A stretch of DNA of 20,190 nucleotides from Stramenopiles sp. TOSAG23-6 (taxonomy: Eukaryota > Sar): contig LT636040.1 of NCBI GenBank assembly GCA_900128565.1, forward strand, positions 1 to 20,190, written 5' to 3'. This document shows positions 1 through 8,775 of the stretch, piece after piece. Below the pieces are notes generated by a model. That model worked only from the letters and a program-made list of their open reading frames with translations. It did not search any database and was not told where the DNA came from. A program made the position numbers and the translations under genes. Position 1 is the first letter of the stretch. Every line of letters begins with the position of its first letter.

Positions 1-55
1 TCGTACGAAATTTTGTACCTAACAAATTTCGAATTTAATTTTTTTTACAATACAT
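1..55 (+). repeat. 3' part of introner-like intron in the ZW10 gene (copy 1, cut by the window edge)
   Basis: Only the 3' part is visible. It holds the family core (positions 1-17), the CCTAAC branch-site-like motif (18-23), a T-rich stretch and the family 3' end ACAATACAT (47-55). The intron end is placed at 55 by homology with the complete copies. The next base is G, as in three of the four complete copies. The copy lacks the usual TGAAA/TTTCA hairpin but has a different one, AAATT (24-28) pairing with AATTT (32-36) across a 3-nt loop. From the branch A to the intron end is 33 nt, as in the other copies. The donor lies outside the window. Confidence 0.75.
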
Positions 56-1952
56 GTCTCACTTTGTTAAACCTATAAAAGTTCGAGATATTTTTTCGGC
101 ATTTCGTGTTATTGGAATGCATTCTGAAGTACTCGAGTATATGGTGTCTGATCTTAGTACAAATCTACTTCAACCTTTGATAGAAAATTCATATTCCCGA
201 AATAATAACCCAAACCTTAATTCAATTCAAAGTTCTTGGCAACGTTCACAGGACCAACGTGATTCAATCGTATTTCGTTTAGTACCCGGAAATAATAATG
301 TAAGAAAGGATAATAATAATACTAATTGTACTTCAAATGAACAAGGAACTCAATTAGATCATAAAATGTCAAATACTATATCAGTTCCTTTTGACAATCT
401 TTTACAATTATTCACATTTCTGAAAAATGATGTTCTTGGTTCGGATGGTGAAATGGTCACTGCTGTTGGTCAAGGAATTTTTACTGCACTACAACCGTTA
501 CTTTTGAAGCGAATGCGGCATGCACTACCCCAAAGTTCAAGCAATTTAGTTTCAGTTCAAAAGGTTTTAAAGGACCAAACGACAATTTTTCTCTCCAAAC
601 TGGCTAAACTAGGTTTTCTACCTTCATCGATGGACCTAAATACGGATAATAATAATTCCACTACTGCTGAAAATAATACTGCCACTGGTACAAGAAAGAA
701 TCATACAAATGATATTCAAACTGGGTCTGAACTTTTATTGTTCTGTGAAAACTTTGAAGAACACTTTGCCGATTCTCGTCGTAATTTCTTATTATCAAAA
801 GCGCGTGCTATTATTTTAGATCAGAGTAAGGTAGGGAAAACTTTATTTGTTTCAGAGAGATCTGATCCAAGCACATTAGCTACTACTACTCATGGTACTA
901 CGATGGGAGAATCACATGAAAATAATAATGATCTTAAAAATGCATATGACTTACGTAGTCATGATTGCGATGACACTTCGTTGAGAAATGAAAAGCAAAA
1001 AAATATGCCAATTAATTGTTTTCGATTGCCTACATGCCTTGTGTCACAGGCTGCTGTGGATATTGTACGCTTAGCTCATTCTACACTCCAGGAAGCTTGT
1101 AACGATTGTCCTCCTTATAGCGCGGGTGTATTATTCCGTGCTGCTCGTGACATGTTCGATATCTTTCGATCATTATGCCCACTACTAATGCAAAGATCAG
1201 CCAAACAATTCCATGAAGGTGGCAGACGAAATTCCCTTCGCCTAGGAGTACTGTTTCATAATGATTGCATGTATTTATCTCATCATACCATGAATATTGG
1301 ACATAAATATAGGGATGGTTTACCCCTGTCCCTTCAATCAATTGCGACGTTTGTGGATCTTGCACCTCCACTTCGAGCGTTAGGTGAAGGAGCTCTGAAT
1401 GGCCAGTTAAATTTTTTGGGTTCACAGATTAAACGTGTTGTGACTAATCTGGCGAAAGAACTAGCAACCAATGAAACACAACCTGGATTGAAAAATCGAT
1501 TATCTATTGAAAACTTGTCCAAAGAAGCAATACAGATTGTTTCAAACTTTGTGAGTGTTTGCATTAAAAGCTTACCCAATGGCGTTTTTAAACGTTGTGT
1601 CAGTATTTTAATCAATATGCTTGCAACGTCTATAATTACTATGGTAATAGATTTAGGTATTATTACACCCTCACAGGCAAAAACGATTAGTCTCGTACTT
1701 GAGTCTGTAATTAGTATGGGGAAAAAGATAGAGACAGAAATAAAAGTATCACTATCTTCTATGAGGTTAACCCAGTGGCAACCTCTCGTAGAGATGTCAG
1801 GTGTTGTTGGTGAGCCATTTAGTAGTGTGCGAGATGCTTGGGAAGAAGGGAGATTGTCGTCCTTGGGTGGTAAACGAACAACGTCACTTATCAGTGCATT
1901 GTTTCCGCCATCACATGAGTGCCAGAAATTACTTGACTCTATTTCGTATTAA
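56..1952 (+). CDS. ZW10: ZW10-family kinetochore/membrane-tethering protein, 5'-truncated by the window edge
   Basis: About 631 residues of a ZW10/Dsl1-family protein. In animals and yeast this family acts in the NRZ/Dsl1 complex that tethers Golgi-to-ER vesicles, and in animals also in the RZZ kinetochore complex. The recognised blocks are ARDMFDIF (near 1141), HNDCMYLSHH (near 1257), ATFVDL (near 1345) and the C-terminal stretch around WQPLVEM...DAWEEG (1777-1850), in the family order. Asn-rich low-complexity insertions (near 290-330, 640-690, 915-935) look like loop expansions. An ATG at 54 exists, but it straddles the 3' border of an introner-like intron, so I read the first visible exon as starting at 56 with the third base of a split codon. 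Human ZW10 is about 780 aa, so an N-terminal portion should lie upstream. The stop TAA lies at 1950-1952. The family call is firm; the exact function in this organism is inferred. Confidence 0.85.
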
Positions 1953-2187
1953 ATTTCGTATAACCTACTTCTCATAATCAAAATGGTATAGGGAATATAT
2001 TAAAAAATACAAAATAGATAGTATTATTTTATTATTTTGTTAACTTGTGTTTCTTAATATTTTACGTCCTTATGTCTGTTCAAACTTCAAATACATTCAT
2101 TTTCAAAGAAAAGTCCCATCGAAAGAGTTTTAAAAAACGGCAAACTTCTTTTTATTTTTTTTTCAAATATTTAATTTTAATAACATT

Positions 2188-3846
2188 TTAACGTCTCAAG
2201 TGATGCTCACCTTGTTCATATAAGGTCTTCAAAACATATGCTTCACCCAACAATTCCTCAATATCATCTATTGTCCAATTATCAGTAGGAATATCTTGAA
2301 GAAATGTTAACATTGATTGGAACTCTAATTCTAGAAGATGTTTAGACCAACGCTTCAAAAAAGCAGCACAAAGAAATACATGGAATGATCGGAAGCCATT
2401 TTCTTCAGAAATGCAAGCGTCCCAAAGACGTATTATATGTGGCAAAGATAATTCTCGAAGTAAAAGACAATTCATCCAACGAAATGCAAATTGCATGTAA
2501 TCGATTCCACATTTTTCAAAATGTGCATTTAACTTTGGGTCAATACGACACATTAGTTCTTTCAATTTGTATACCATTTTTTGTAATCCAGGTTGAGCAA
2601 ATGTATAGTGATCTTGTATTCCATCAATTAACTTAGTTAAGCACCAAAATGTATCAGCTTCTACTTCCGTACAACAATCCTTACCTAAACTCTCAACATC
2701 ACAACATAAAGGATTTTCAGAATCTTTTAAACGTTGTGCGAGAAATGCTACAATAAATGGAGTAGCCAGATCATTAATACCTTGTACATAACCACTAGCA
2801 GGATGTCGCAGTGCCCATATATATAAAACACGTTCAAGCAAACGGCGAATAATCGGTTGGTGAAATAATGGCACATTTGGTCTAGTTCGAGGCACATCTA
2901 CTAAAATTTGACGAAGAATTTGTTGTTCATGTTTTGTTCTTCTTTCTCCGGGTGTTTTGTAATATTTTCGTACAAATTCTGCATATTCTTTTCGTTTTCG
3001 ATCAATTGTTGCTTCACGTCGTCGTCGGTTATATGGAAGGTACCCCAATAACATTTGCCATGACATTGCACGATATTTTTGTGGACAGCCATTCCAAGTT
3101 TGTTTTTGAAGTATTTTTATATCAACATTGTCTGCAGAAAAAAGTTTCTCGAATTTTTCGTATTTGTATTCTTTTTGACTAAAATTTAATTTTTCGCGTT
3201 TTGTTTGATCAGCAACGTCAGCTGAAATAGCCAAGGCTGTCACACTAGAGCTTGGTGAATCTGATACATCATTTAGAGAACTAGAACGTGGAGTATTACT
3301 CACTGAAGTAGCTGGGCGAATAGATGATTCCGAGGTTGACGCACTTTTCAATATCACTGGTCTTGGAAATGTATCTGGATTTGAATTACTAGGCTCCGCG
3401 GCAACCACTCTGACACCAGGACTACTACTCTCAGTACCAGTTTTAACAATCTTGGAAGTAGGACTTGCCCCCCTTCTTGGCGGAAACGCTGCACCTCGAT
3501 ACTTAACAACACCTGGTGTAGCTGTACCTTTACCCCTACCAAATCGAGAAAAGAAACCAGAACCGAGTCGTGTTTTACTAGCACTTCCCTTTCTAGGTAT
3601 CGTATTCTTTGGTGTTTGTGAAGGGGACGTTGGCAATTCAAATGGATTATCCATTTTGGATTTTGGTTGTGCTACTGCCGAATCCGACGTTGATGTATTC
3701 ATCGGTCTTTGTTCAATTTCTACGTTTGCTTCTGTTGCAGTCGAAGTATCCATAGCTTTAATGTTTTCCGGTTCATCAACATCACCAATTACAACACTAC
3801 GAACTCTCTTAAAAGCATTCATAAAGAAACCATCTCCTTTTGACAT
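2188..3846 (-). CDS. TBC-domain Rab GTPase-activating protein, TBC1D22-like
   Basis: A 552-aa intronless gene. The N-terminal 220 or so residues are Ser/Thr/Pro-rich and probably disordered, with many SP/TP sites (for example TSPSQTP and NTPRSSS). A complete TBC domain follows from about residue 250. It has the arginine finger in ILVDVPR (R320) and the glutamine finger in YVQG (Q355), so it should be catalytically competent. The stretch WNGCPQKYRAMSWQMLLGYL and the long basic linker after it match TBC1D22A/B, Golgi-associated Rab-GAPs of about 510 aa. The frame stays open upstream of 3846 but has no ATG there, only a TTG, so the ATG at 3846 is chosen. It is convergent with the ZW10 gene (235 bp between stops) and divergent from the nucleotidyltransferase gene. 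The Rab target cannot be read from the sequence. Confidence 0.88.
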   Translation of the reverse strand: MSKGDGFFMNAFKRVRSVVIGDVDEPENIKAMDTSTATEANVEIEQRPMNTSTSDSAVAQPKSKMDNPFELPTSPSQTPKNTIPRKGSASKTRLGSGFFSRFGRGKGTATPGVVKYRGAAFPPRRGASPTSKIVKTGTESSSPGVRVVAAEPSNSNPDTFPRPVILKSASTSESSIRPATSVSNTPRSSSLNDVSDSPSSSVTALAISADVADQTKREKLNFSQKEYKYEKFEKLFSADNVDIKILQKQTWNGCPQKYRAMSWQMLLGYLPYNRRRREATIDRKRKEYAEFVRKYYKTPGERRTKHEQQILRQILVDVPRTRPNVPLFHQPIIRRLLERVLYIWALRHPASGYVQGINDLATPFIVAFLAQRLKDSENPLCCDVESLGKDCCTEVEADTFWCLTKLIDGIQDHYTFAQPGLQKMVYKLKELMCRIDPKLNAHFEKCGIDYMQFAFRWMNCLLLRELSLPHIIRLWDACISEENGFRSFHVFLCAAFLKRWSKHLLELEFQSMLTFLQDIPTDNWTIDDIEELLGEAYVLKTLYEQGEHHLRR

Positions 3847-4238
3847 TTCAAAGAATGAACAATAGTAGACTATATACAACCTATAGACGCAATTTTCTTT
3901 CTAACCATACCTCGTTATTTATTTTTATCAACTGTTGCTATACTCTAAGGGGTAACCTCGATTCCGAGTCGATTTTTTTCTTCTTTTTTCCAAACTTCGT
4001 CAAACAAACAACAACAAAACGCAAAAGATAAAAAAAAAAAGAAAAAAAAAAGACTAACCCTAACCCTAGCGCTAGCTGCCCAATCATCTTCTAAAATTAA
4101 AATAAATTGGATGACTTGACTTGACTGGCTACTAAATATTTCTGTGTACACCTCCAAAGTTCTACCTTTCTTCCACAATAATCTTAACAAAACAACCTCT
4201 TTTATACTTTTCTCCTCGTGGTGCGCTTCAAGATACCG
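3847..4238. promoter_or_regulatory. Divergent intergenic region with A-tracts and telomere-like repeats
   Basis: This 392-bp gap separates two divergent start codons, so it should hold both promoters and 5' UTRs. It contains two adjacent A10-class tracts (4030-4051), then two CCCTAA telomere-type units (4054-4069), then the perfect 10-bp palindrome CTAGCGCTAG (4066-4075). I see no credible gene. Open frames here are interrupted, low-complexity and without homology that I recognise. Confidence 0.6.
4054..4069. repeat. Interstitial telomere-like CCCTAA units
   Basis: The sequence CTAACCCTAACCCTAG carries two consecutive CCCTAA-type units directly after a 22-bp A-rich tract. It lies in the shared promoter region of two divergent genes. 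It could be a telobox-like promoter element or a relic of telomere repeat insertion. Confidence 0.6.
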
Positions 4239-6430
4239 ATGATTCCGACATCCACTCAAGTTGACGAGAGTGTGATTTTAAATCGGAGCGTTGACAAAGT
4301 ATGGTGTCTTGTTCGAAAATTAGATTTTGCTACGTTATTTCCTGGTTTGGTATCAAAAAGCGTTAGAAACAATGACAAGGTCAACTCAAATGTTATCGTA
4401 ACTTTTGTTGACGGAACAATCTGGGAAATTCGTATGACAGGCATGAATGATTTATCACATAGTGTAAGTTGGGAGCTAGTTTCTGCGAATCCACCCACGT
4501 CATATTTGTCCCGTGTTGATACTATCTCTGTGCAACGCGTTACTGCGAAGTCATTGGAGTCTTCTTTTCTCAAGTGGTCGACGACGTTCTCGTCTGATTC
4601 AGGCGTATCTGTTATACAAGATTGCAAGCTAAAGAAACGCGAAGCCCTACAAAAGCTGCGTTTACTTTTTAGTTGTGATATGCAATTATCAAATATTGAT
4701 TTGATGGATGGTGCTGCGTGCGGCTTTGACATTGTTATTGTCTGCACTTCTAATACTGACATGGAAAACTTCTGGCAACTTCGTTTAAACCTTGCACGCG
4801 GAAGTATTATTCCAATTAATACTATTGTTGTAGTAGTAACCGAGGATTGGGATGGTGGTGCAGGAAATGGACTAGGAACTTTGTATGCATTTCAAAAAGC
4901 TGTGAAAAAAGCTGAAACTGTAAATGGAGTAAATCTCAATACCTTATTGAGTGAAGGCGCTTCTGCAGCTTTGTACCACACTGCTGGCAAAGGTACCCGT
5001 CTCGCCCCTCTTCCTGGTAGTGAATGTAACAATAAACCTGCAGTAAAACTTCCTGGTCTTGTGCGTTTACAGGGAGTTACTACTAATATACCTACTAAAA
5101 CCCCGGTCACAATATTAGAGTCTGTTATTCGACAAACGGGAGTATGTATGTTTTGATTTTTTTTCAATTTCGAATTTATTTTTCGTACGAAATTTCGTAC
5201 CTAACGCTTTTAATGTTTGAAATATTTTTTCATAATCCATATTCTACATCAAGACCTGGCAGACTTTCTGTATTTTGGGGTGATCAATTATTTATTCCAT
5301 CAGTTAAAATGGATTATACTCCAGTTCATCATGCAGATATTTTGTGTATGTTGGGACCAATGCCAAGTGCTAATGAGTGGAAATCTCGTGGTCTCTCTGC
5401 TTTTGGTCTGATTGCAGTCAATTCCAATGGCGATGTACAATTTCATGATGAATTTCAAATTCAAGTTTTTTTTTCGTACGAAATTCCGTACCTAACGATT
5501 TTTTTCATAAAATATTTTTTCACAATACATGCAGCTCAAGTAGAAAAAGTAGATTATCGTACTGCAACAAACTTATTACAAAATATGGGAAAAGTTGTTT
5601 CTGTTGGTACCAGTCTTGGATCCTTTTCTGTATCGTTTGCGTTATTAAATGAGTTAATGATGGAATTTAAGAAGGAATTATCTACAAAAATTGGTAAATT
5701 AGATTCTGATCCTCATTGGTGGATGCCTCTAACACTTCCACGCAGTGGTTATATAACGTTGATGCAACGAAAAGGAATGTCTAATGCTGGTGAACATTGG
5801 GACAGAATTGCAGTAATGAAAAAACGTTTCATGAATAAAGAATTATTGAGTAATTCTCAACACTTTGGATTGTTTGGTGCGGTAGACGTTGGCTCTGAAC
5901 CATTTTGGTGGGATTATGGACAGCTGCATAGCTACATGAGTAATAACATAAAACTCACACAATGCAGTATTGAGTCAGATGCTATGAAAAAGTTTTTTGG
6001 TGTTGATAGTAGTGTAGGTGGTTCTGTTGAACTTATCTCGTCAAAATCTAAGGGCTTATCTCTCAACTCAGTTGTTGTGGACTCTACAGTAGGTAACTTA
6101 AATGTTGAAAATTGCGTTTTATTCAACGTCTCAGCAACTTCATTGCGAGGTAAAAATTGTCTTGTATATAATCTGTACGATTCTTCACTCGAAGGGCTTG
6201 ATCTTCCAGATGGTACCGTATTGTGTGACATTCCTATTCCAAATGAAAAGAGGTTTATACGTATGCAAAGTACGATAAGTGTCAATGCTGGAACAATTTG
6301 GAAGGAAATTGTTCACGACAATGAAAAGTCTTTTGAAGAGATCTATTTGACAAATAACAATGTGTCTTTAGCAGATGCCGAAAAATTATGTGAAATAAAA
6401 CGCAAGGCTATAAGGGCAAAGTTGATGTAA
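4239..6430 (+). CDS. SRPBCC-domain / sugar-nucleotidyltransferase-like fusion protein, three exons
   Basis: Exons are 4239-5145, 5241-5434 and 5531-6430, joined to 666 codons plus stop. The frame upstream of 4239 has only GTG, so the ATG at 4239 is the start. Residues of about 8-140 look like an SRPBCC/START-like ligand-binding fold (VDESVILNRSVDKVWCLV at the start, FLKWSTTF near the end). A nucleotidyltransferase-like part follows, with GAGNGLGTLYAF (about 206-217), the nucleotide-binding-type loop AGKGTRLAPLPG (about 249-260), NNKPAVKLP just after, and GRLSVFWGDQ in exon 2. The C-terminal quarter has a repetitive beta-strand pattern like a left-handed beta-helix cap. The general resemblance is to UDP-sugar or GDP-fucose pyrophosphorylase-type enzymes, but I cannot assign the sugar or the nucleotide. 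Both introns are AT-ended introner-like elements. The second intron is 96 nt and stop-free in frame, so its retention would insert 32 hydrophobic residues. Confidence 0.72.
5146..5240 (+). repeat. Introner-like intron, copy 2 (95 nt, GT...AT)
   Basis: The donor is GTATGT and the 3' end ATAATCCAT. The core palindrome is at 5181-5200 and CCTAAC at 5200-5205. Hairpin 1 pairs GTACG (5185-5189) with CGTAC (5196-5200). Hairpin 2 pairs TGAAA (5218-5222) with TTTCA (5228-5232). Removing 5146-5240 joins ...QTGV to YSTSRPGRLSVFWGDQ in frame (phase 1). The only alternatives that keep the same residues shift the border by one or two bases (TG...CA or AT...CC), and neither is GT-AG. The nearest AG lies 15 nt further on, and using it would delete conserved-looking coding sequence. 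Confidence 0.8.
5435..5530 (+). repeat. Introner-like intron, copy 3 (96 nt, GT...AT)
   Basis: The core is at 5472-5490, CCTAAC at 5491-5496 and the 3' end ACAATACAT at 5522-5530. The best donor is GTACAA at 5435, which joins GLIAVNSNGD to AAQVEKVDY in phase 0. A start at 5447 (GATGAA) is also in frame, but it adds four residues and has no GT. Hairpin 2 is weaker here (AAAA/TTTT only). Using the nearby CAG (5532-5534) as acceptor would create an immediate in-frame TAG. The element is a multiple of three and lacks stops, so it can be read through. Confidence 0.72.
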
Positions 6431-6570
6431 AAATACTGTACTTTATAGTACATAGTAGAAATATTTTTAAGGTTGAAAAAACAGTTGCCGCGATTTAACT
6501 TGAATAAAAGCATTTTATTTTTTATACTCTACCAAAACATACTTGAAGTCATATATCATACACTAAAGAA

Positions 6571-7176
6571 CTAGATGGCCTCAAAATCAAACGCACAATC
6601 AACTGCGTCATCATTACCATCACCTGGAATACCATTCAGTTCACCAATCTTAGCTGAGTCAGGAAGCTCACCATACAATTTGAGGTTACGTGCCTCATCA
6701 GCGGAATATTTCTGAATTACATCTGCTTTTGAATCTTGAAATTCACGAAGCCCAATAAGTATAATATCACCAACTCCTACCCAAACACGCTTTCTCATTT
6801 TACCTCTGATGTGACACAAACGTTTCTTTCCGTCAAAGCAATAAGCTTCAAGACGACCATTTCCAAGCATTTTCAATACTTGTGCGTATTCTGTAATAAG
6901 TGAAGGTAAATTTCAAAAATATAGGTTAGCATATAAAGAAAGGGTAAATGACGTTTCATTAAAGAAGATGAGATGAAATTTAAAGAATATTTCATCCAAA
7001 ATTCATGTGAAAGTACAAACAAAAAAATTTGGACAGTACTGATGGAAGAAGGACTAGATGTGTATATGTGACGTACCTTGACCGTGTTCTTTGAATTCTA
7101 ATTCACGCCTTTCATCCTCGTTTTCATTCTTTCCACGACGTCTGTTCTTACCGCCTTTTCCTTTGTTTTTTGGCAT
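6571..7176 (-). CDS. EIF1A: Translation initiation factor eIF1A, two exons
   Basis: Exons are 7176-7077 and 6890-6571 on the minus strand, joined to 139 codons plus a TAG stop. The protein starts with the basic tail [18 protein letters not shown], followed by the OB-fold with [40 protein letters not shown] and [16 protein letters not shown]. It ends in an acidic tail ([13 protein letters not shown]). This is the full eIF1A layout; the family is usually about 140-150 aa. eIF1A binds the A site of the 40S subunit and promotes scanning and start-codon selection. The intron is an ordinary GT-AG one. The gene is convergent with the nucleotidyltransferase gene (140 bp between stops) and divergent from the TPR gene. 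Confidence 0.95.
6891..7076 (-). other. Canonical GT-AG intron of eIF1A (186 nt)
   Basis: On the minus strand the donor is GTACGT and the acceptor TTATTACAG. It splits the codon for Glu between GHGQ-type and EYAQVL-type conserved segments of eIF1A (HGQ|EYAQ). A CTAAC branch-site-like motif has its second A 35 nt before the intron end. No introner core is present. It serves as an internal reference for normal splice borders in this genome. Confidence 0.92.
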
Positions 7177-7514
7177 TGTGGGTGGGAAAAGTAATAATAA
7201 AATTAGTCGCAGACAACACAAGCGCACCAATACACAGAGGTGAATCAAGACGATCAAGTCAGAGTCTCAGAGACTGACCGGTTTCGCAAATTTGTGACAC
7301 GTGGCATTACAAAGGAAAAAGGTCAACTACTACAAATAGCAAAAAGAGGTGATCAGGACTGAGGAGGTAGTATATTCTAACAAATTGAAATTTTGAGATT
7401 CATTGAATTTTATCGAAAAGAGTCAACAACTCGCTTTTCAGTGAGCATTGTGAGAAACTACTCATCAAAAGATCAAAAACTACAACGCATTTTCCACGCT
7501 GAGAACAAAAAAGT
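7177..7514. promoter_or_regulatory. Divergent intergenic region between eIF1A and the TPR gene
   Basis: This 338-bp space lies between two start codons and should hold the 5' UTRs and promoters of both. No open frame of note, no RNA gene and no obvious repeat is visible. Confidence 0.5.
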
Positions 7515-8565
7515 ATGACAGAACTTCAAGATATTTCAACTGTACGATCTGAAGGCAATGTTGCTTTCAAGGGTGGTGAATATGCAAAGGCGCTAACGAA
7601 GTATACAAAAGCGCTTGAACTTGCTACCAACGACAAATTATTTGAAGACAGACACAAATTATTAAGCAACCGAGCTGCTACCCATATGAAATTGAGGCAA
7701 TACAATGAAGCTTTAGCGGATGCAACAGCAGCAGTATTAGAAAAGCCTACATGGGTAAAAGCATACCATAGAAAAGCACTCGCCTACTTAGCTTTGGAAG
7801 AACCAGGAAATGCTCGCGAAGTGTATCTCGAATTTCAGAGATTAGCAGGAGATTCTGAAAATATATTTGTTAAAAAACAGTTGCAAAAGCTTCAAGATAA
7901 AGTGCCAATACAATCCGTAGATGAATTTCTCGACCTATTCAAGTCAATTCGTTCAGAGACACGTCTTCGATTATTTACATTAGCCTCTTTCTGGAATCGC
8001 TCAAAGCGTCATGAGCGTTTAGCTATATTAAAAAGAATTATGACTTTAATCGGTGGAGAGAGTGGACCATCACCAGCTGTGGAAAAATTTCGTTCGGAGG
8101 AAATGAATCGTATGTTTTATATGAATTTCTAATTTAATTGTTTTTTCATACGAAATTTCGTACCTAACGATTTTTTTTGAAATATTTTTTCACAATACAT
8201 GTCTTCCTCTTGAAATTTATAAAGACTTGACCTTGCCCTCAACTTGGTTAAAATGGTATCAGTTATGCACGAAATCTGAAAAGGTGACTATATTGGATAT
8301 GATATGGCGTGAGTGTACTGCCGAAGAGCACAATTTCATCATTGTTGATCTCCAGGCATTTTTTAGTGTAACAGGGTCTACAAAAAAATCAGTTGTTCAA
8401 AGGAAAAACATGAAATTGAAAAATCCAAAAGTTCTTTCAAAAAAAGAAGTTATCGTGCCATGCAGCAACCCTAACCCTAATCCAAAAGTTCTTTCAAAAA
8501 AAGAAGTTATCGTGCCATGCAGCAACCCTAAGGAGAAATCTAATAAAATTAACTCAAATAGATGA
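7515..8565 (+). CDS. TPR-domain protein with Hsp70/Hsp90-type carboxylate clamp, two exons
   Basis: Exons are 7515-8109 and 8201-8565, joined to 319 codons plus TGA. Residues of about 8-110 form three TPR motifs resembling HOP/STI1 and related co-chaperones. The clamp positions are filled as R11 (usually Lys), N15, N52, K82 and R86, which predicts binding to the EEVD tails of Hsp70 or Hsp90. Past about residue 130 there are two similar helical segments, FLDLFKSIRSETRLRLFTLA...W and WLKWYQLCTKSEKVTILDMI, possibly a diverged internal duplication. I do not recognise this region. Between them lies an introner-like intron. Unspliced, the frame ends at a TAA eleven codons past the splice point. The C-terminal tail is Lys-rich and contains a 19-residue exact tandem duplication with CCCTAA units at the DNA level. 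Confidence 0.8.
8110..8200 (+). repeat. Introner-like intron, copy 4 (91 nt, GT...AT)
   Basis: The donor is GTATGT and the 3' end ACAATACAT. The core is at 8144-8163 (with CATACG in place of CGTACG), CCTAAC at 8163-8168. Hairpin 2 pairs TGAAA (8178-8182) with TTTCA (8188-8192). The downstream coding frame (CLPLE/RLPLEIYKDLTLP...) requires exon 1 to end after one base of a codon. The only GT that satisfies this is at 8110, giving ...EEMNR|LPLEIYKDL. Splicing gives the Arg codon as C|GT. Confidence 0.8.
8422..8530 (+). repeat. 57-bp tandem duplication inside the TPR coding sequence
   Basis: A 57-bp unit starting at 8422 recurs at 8479, identical over about 52 bp and then diverging. It encodes NPKVLSKKEVIVPCSNP twice. 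The junction contains AACCCTAACCCTAA (8467-8480), a telomere-like stretch that is also in frame. The length is a multiple of three, so the frame is preserved. The near identity implies recent duplication. Confidence 0.9.
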
Positions 8566-8775
8566 TTGGAAGGGTTACAAAGAAATTTTAATTTGAGTTT
8601 TAATTTGAGTTTTGTGTAAGTTGAATAATTTTATAACAGTTTTCAACATAAAAACAAAGAAAATATTCCTGATAATTTTGTGTTGAAGCTCTCAAACGAA
8701 ACAGATGATGCTGTAGTCTGTAATAGCGGAACTTCAAATAAATTTATAGTAAAGTAGCTATATATAGTATTGTTT

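Noticed and set aside
3452-3865. Plus-strand frame of 137 aa opposite the TBC gene
   Set aside because: It is the antisense shadow of the low-complexity N-terminal part of a well-supported Rab-GAP.
5146-5260. GT-AG reading of the introners using AG downstream of ACAAUACAU
   Set aside because: Copy 2: the nearest AG would delete residues of the YSTSRPGR segment. Copy 3: the CAG acceptor makes an in-frame TAG. Copy 5: no AG occurs for tens of bases within the RING coding sequence.
5435-5530. Minor (U12, AT-AC) introns as the explanation for the odd borders
   Set aside because: An AT...AC border can be drawn for copy 3, but copies 2 and 5 would then end in CC or AT, there is no ATATCC donor, and the branch motif lies 33-36 nt from the end, too far for U12 introns.
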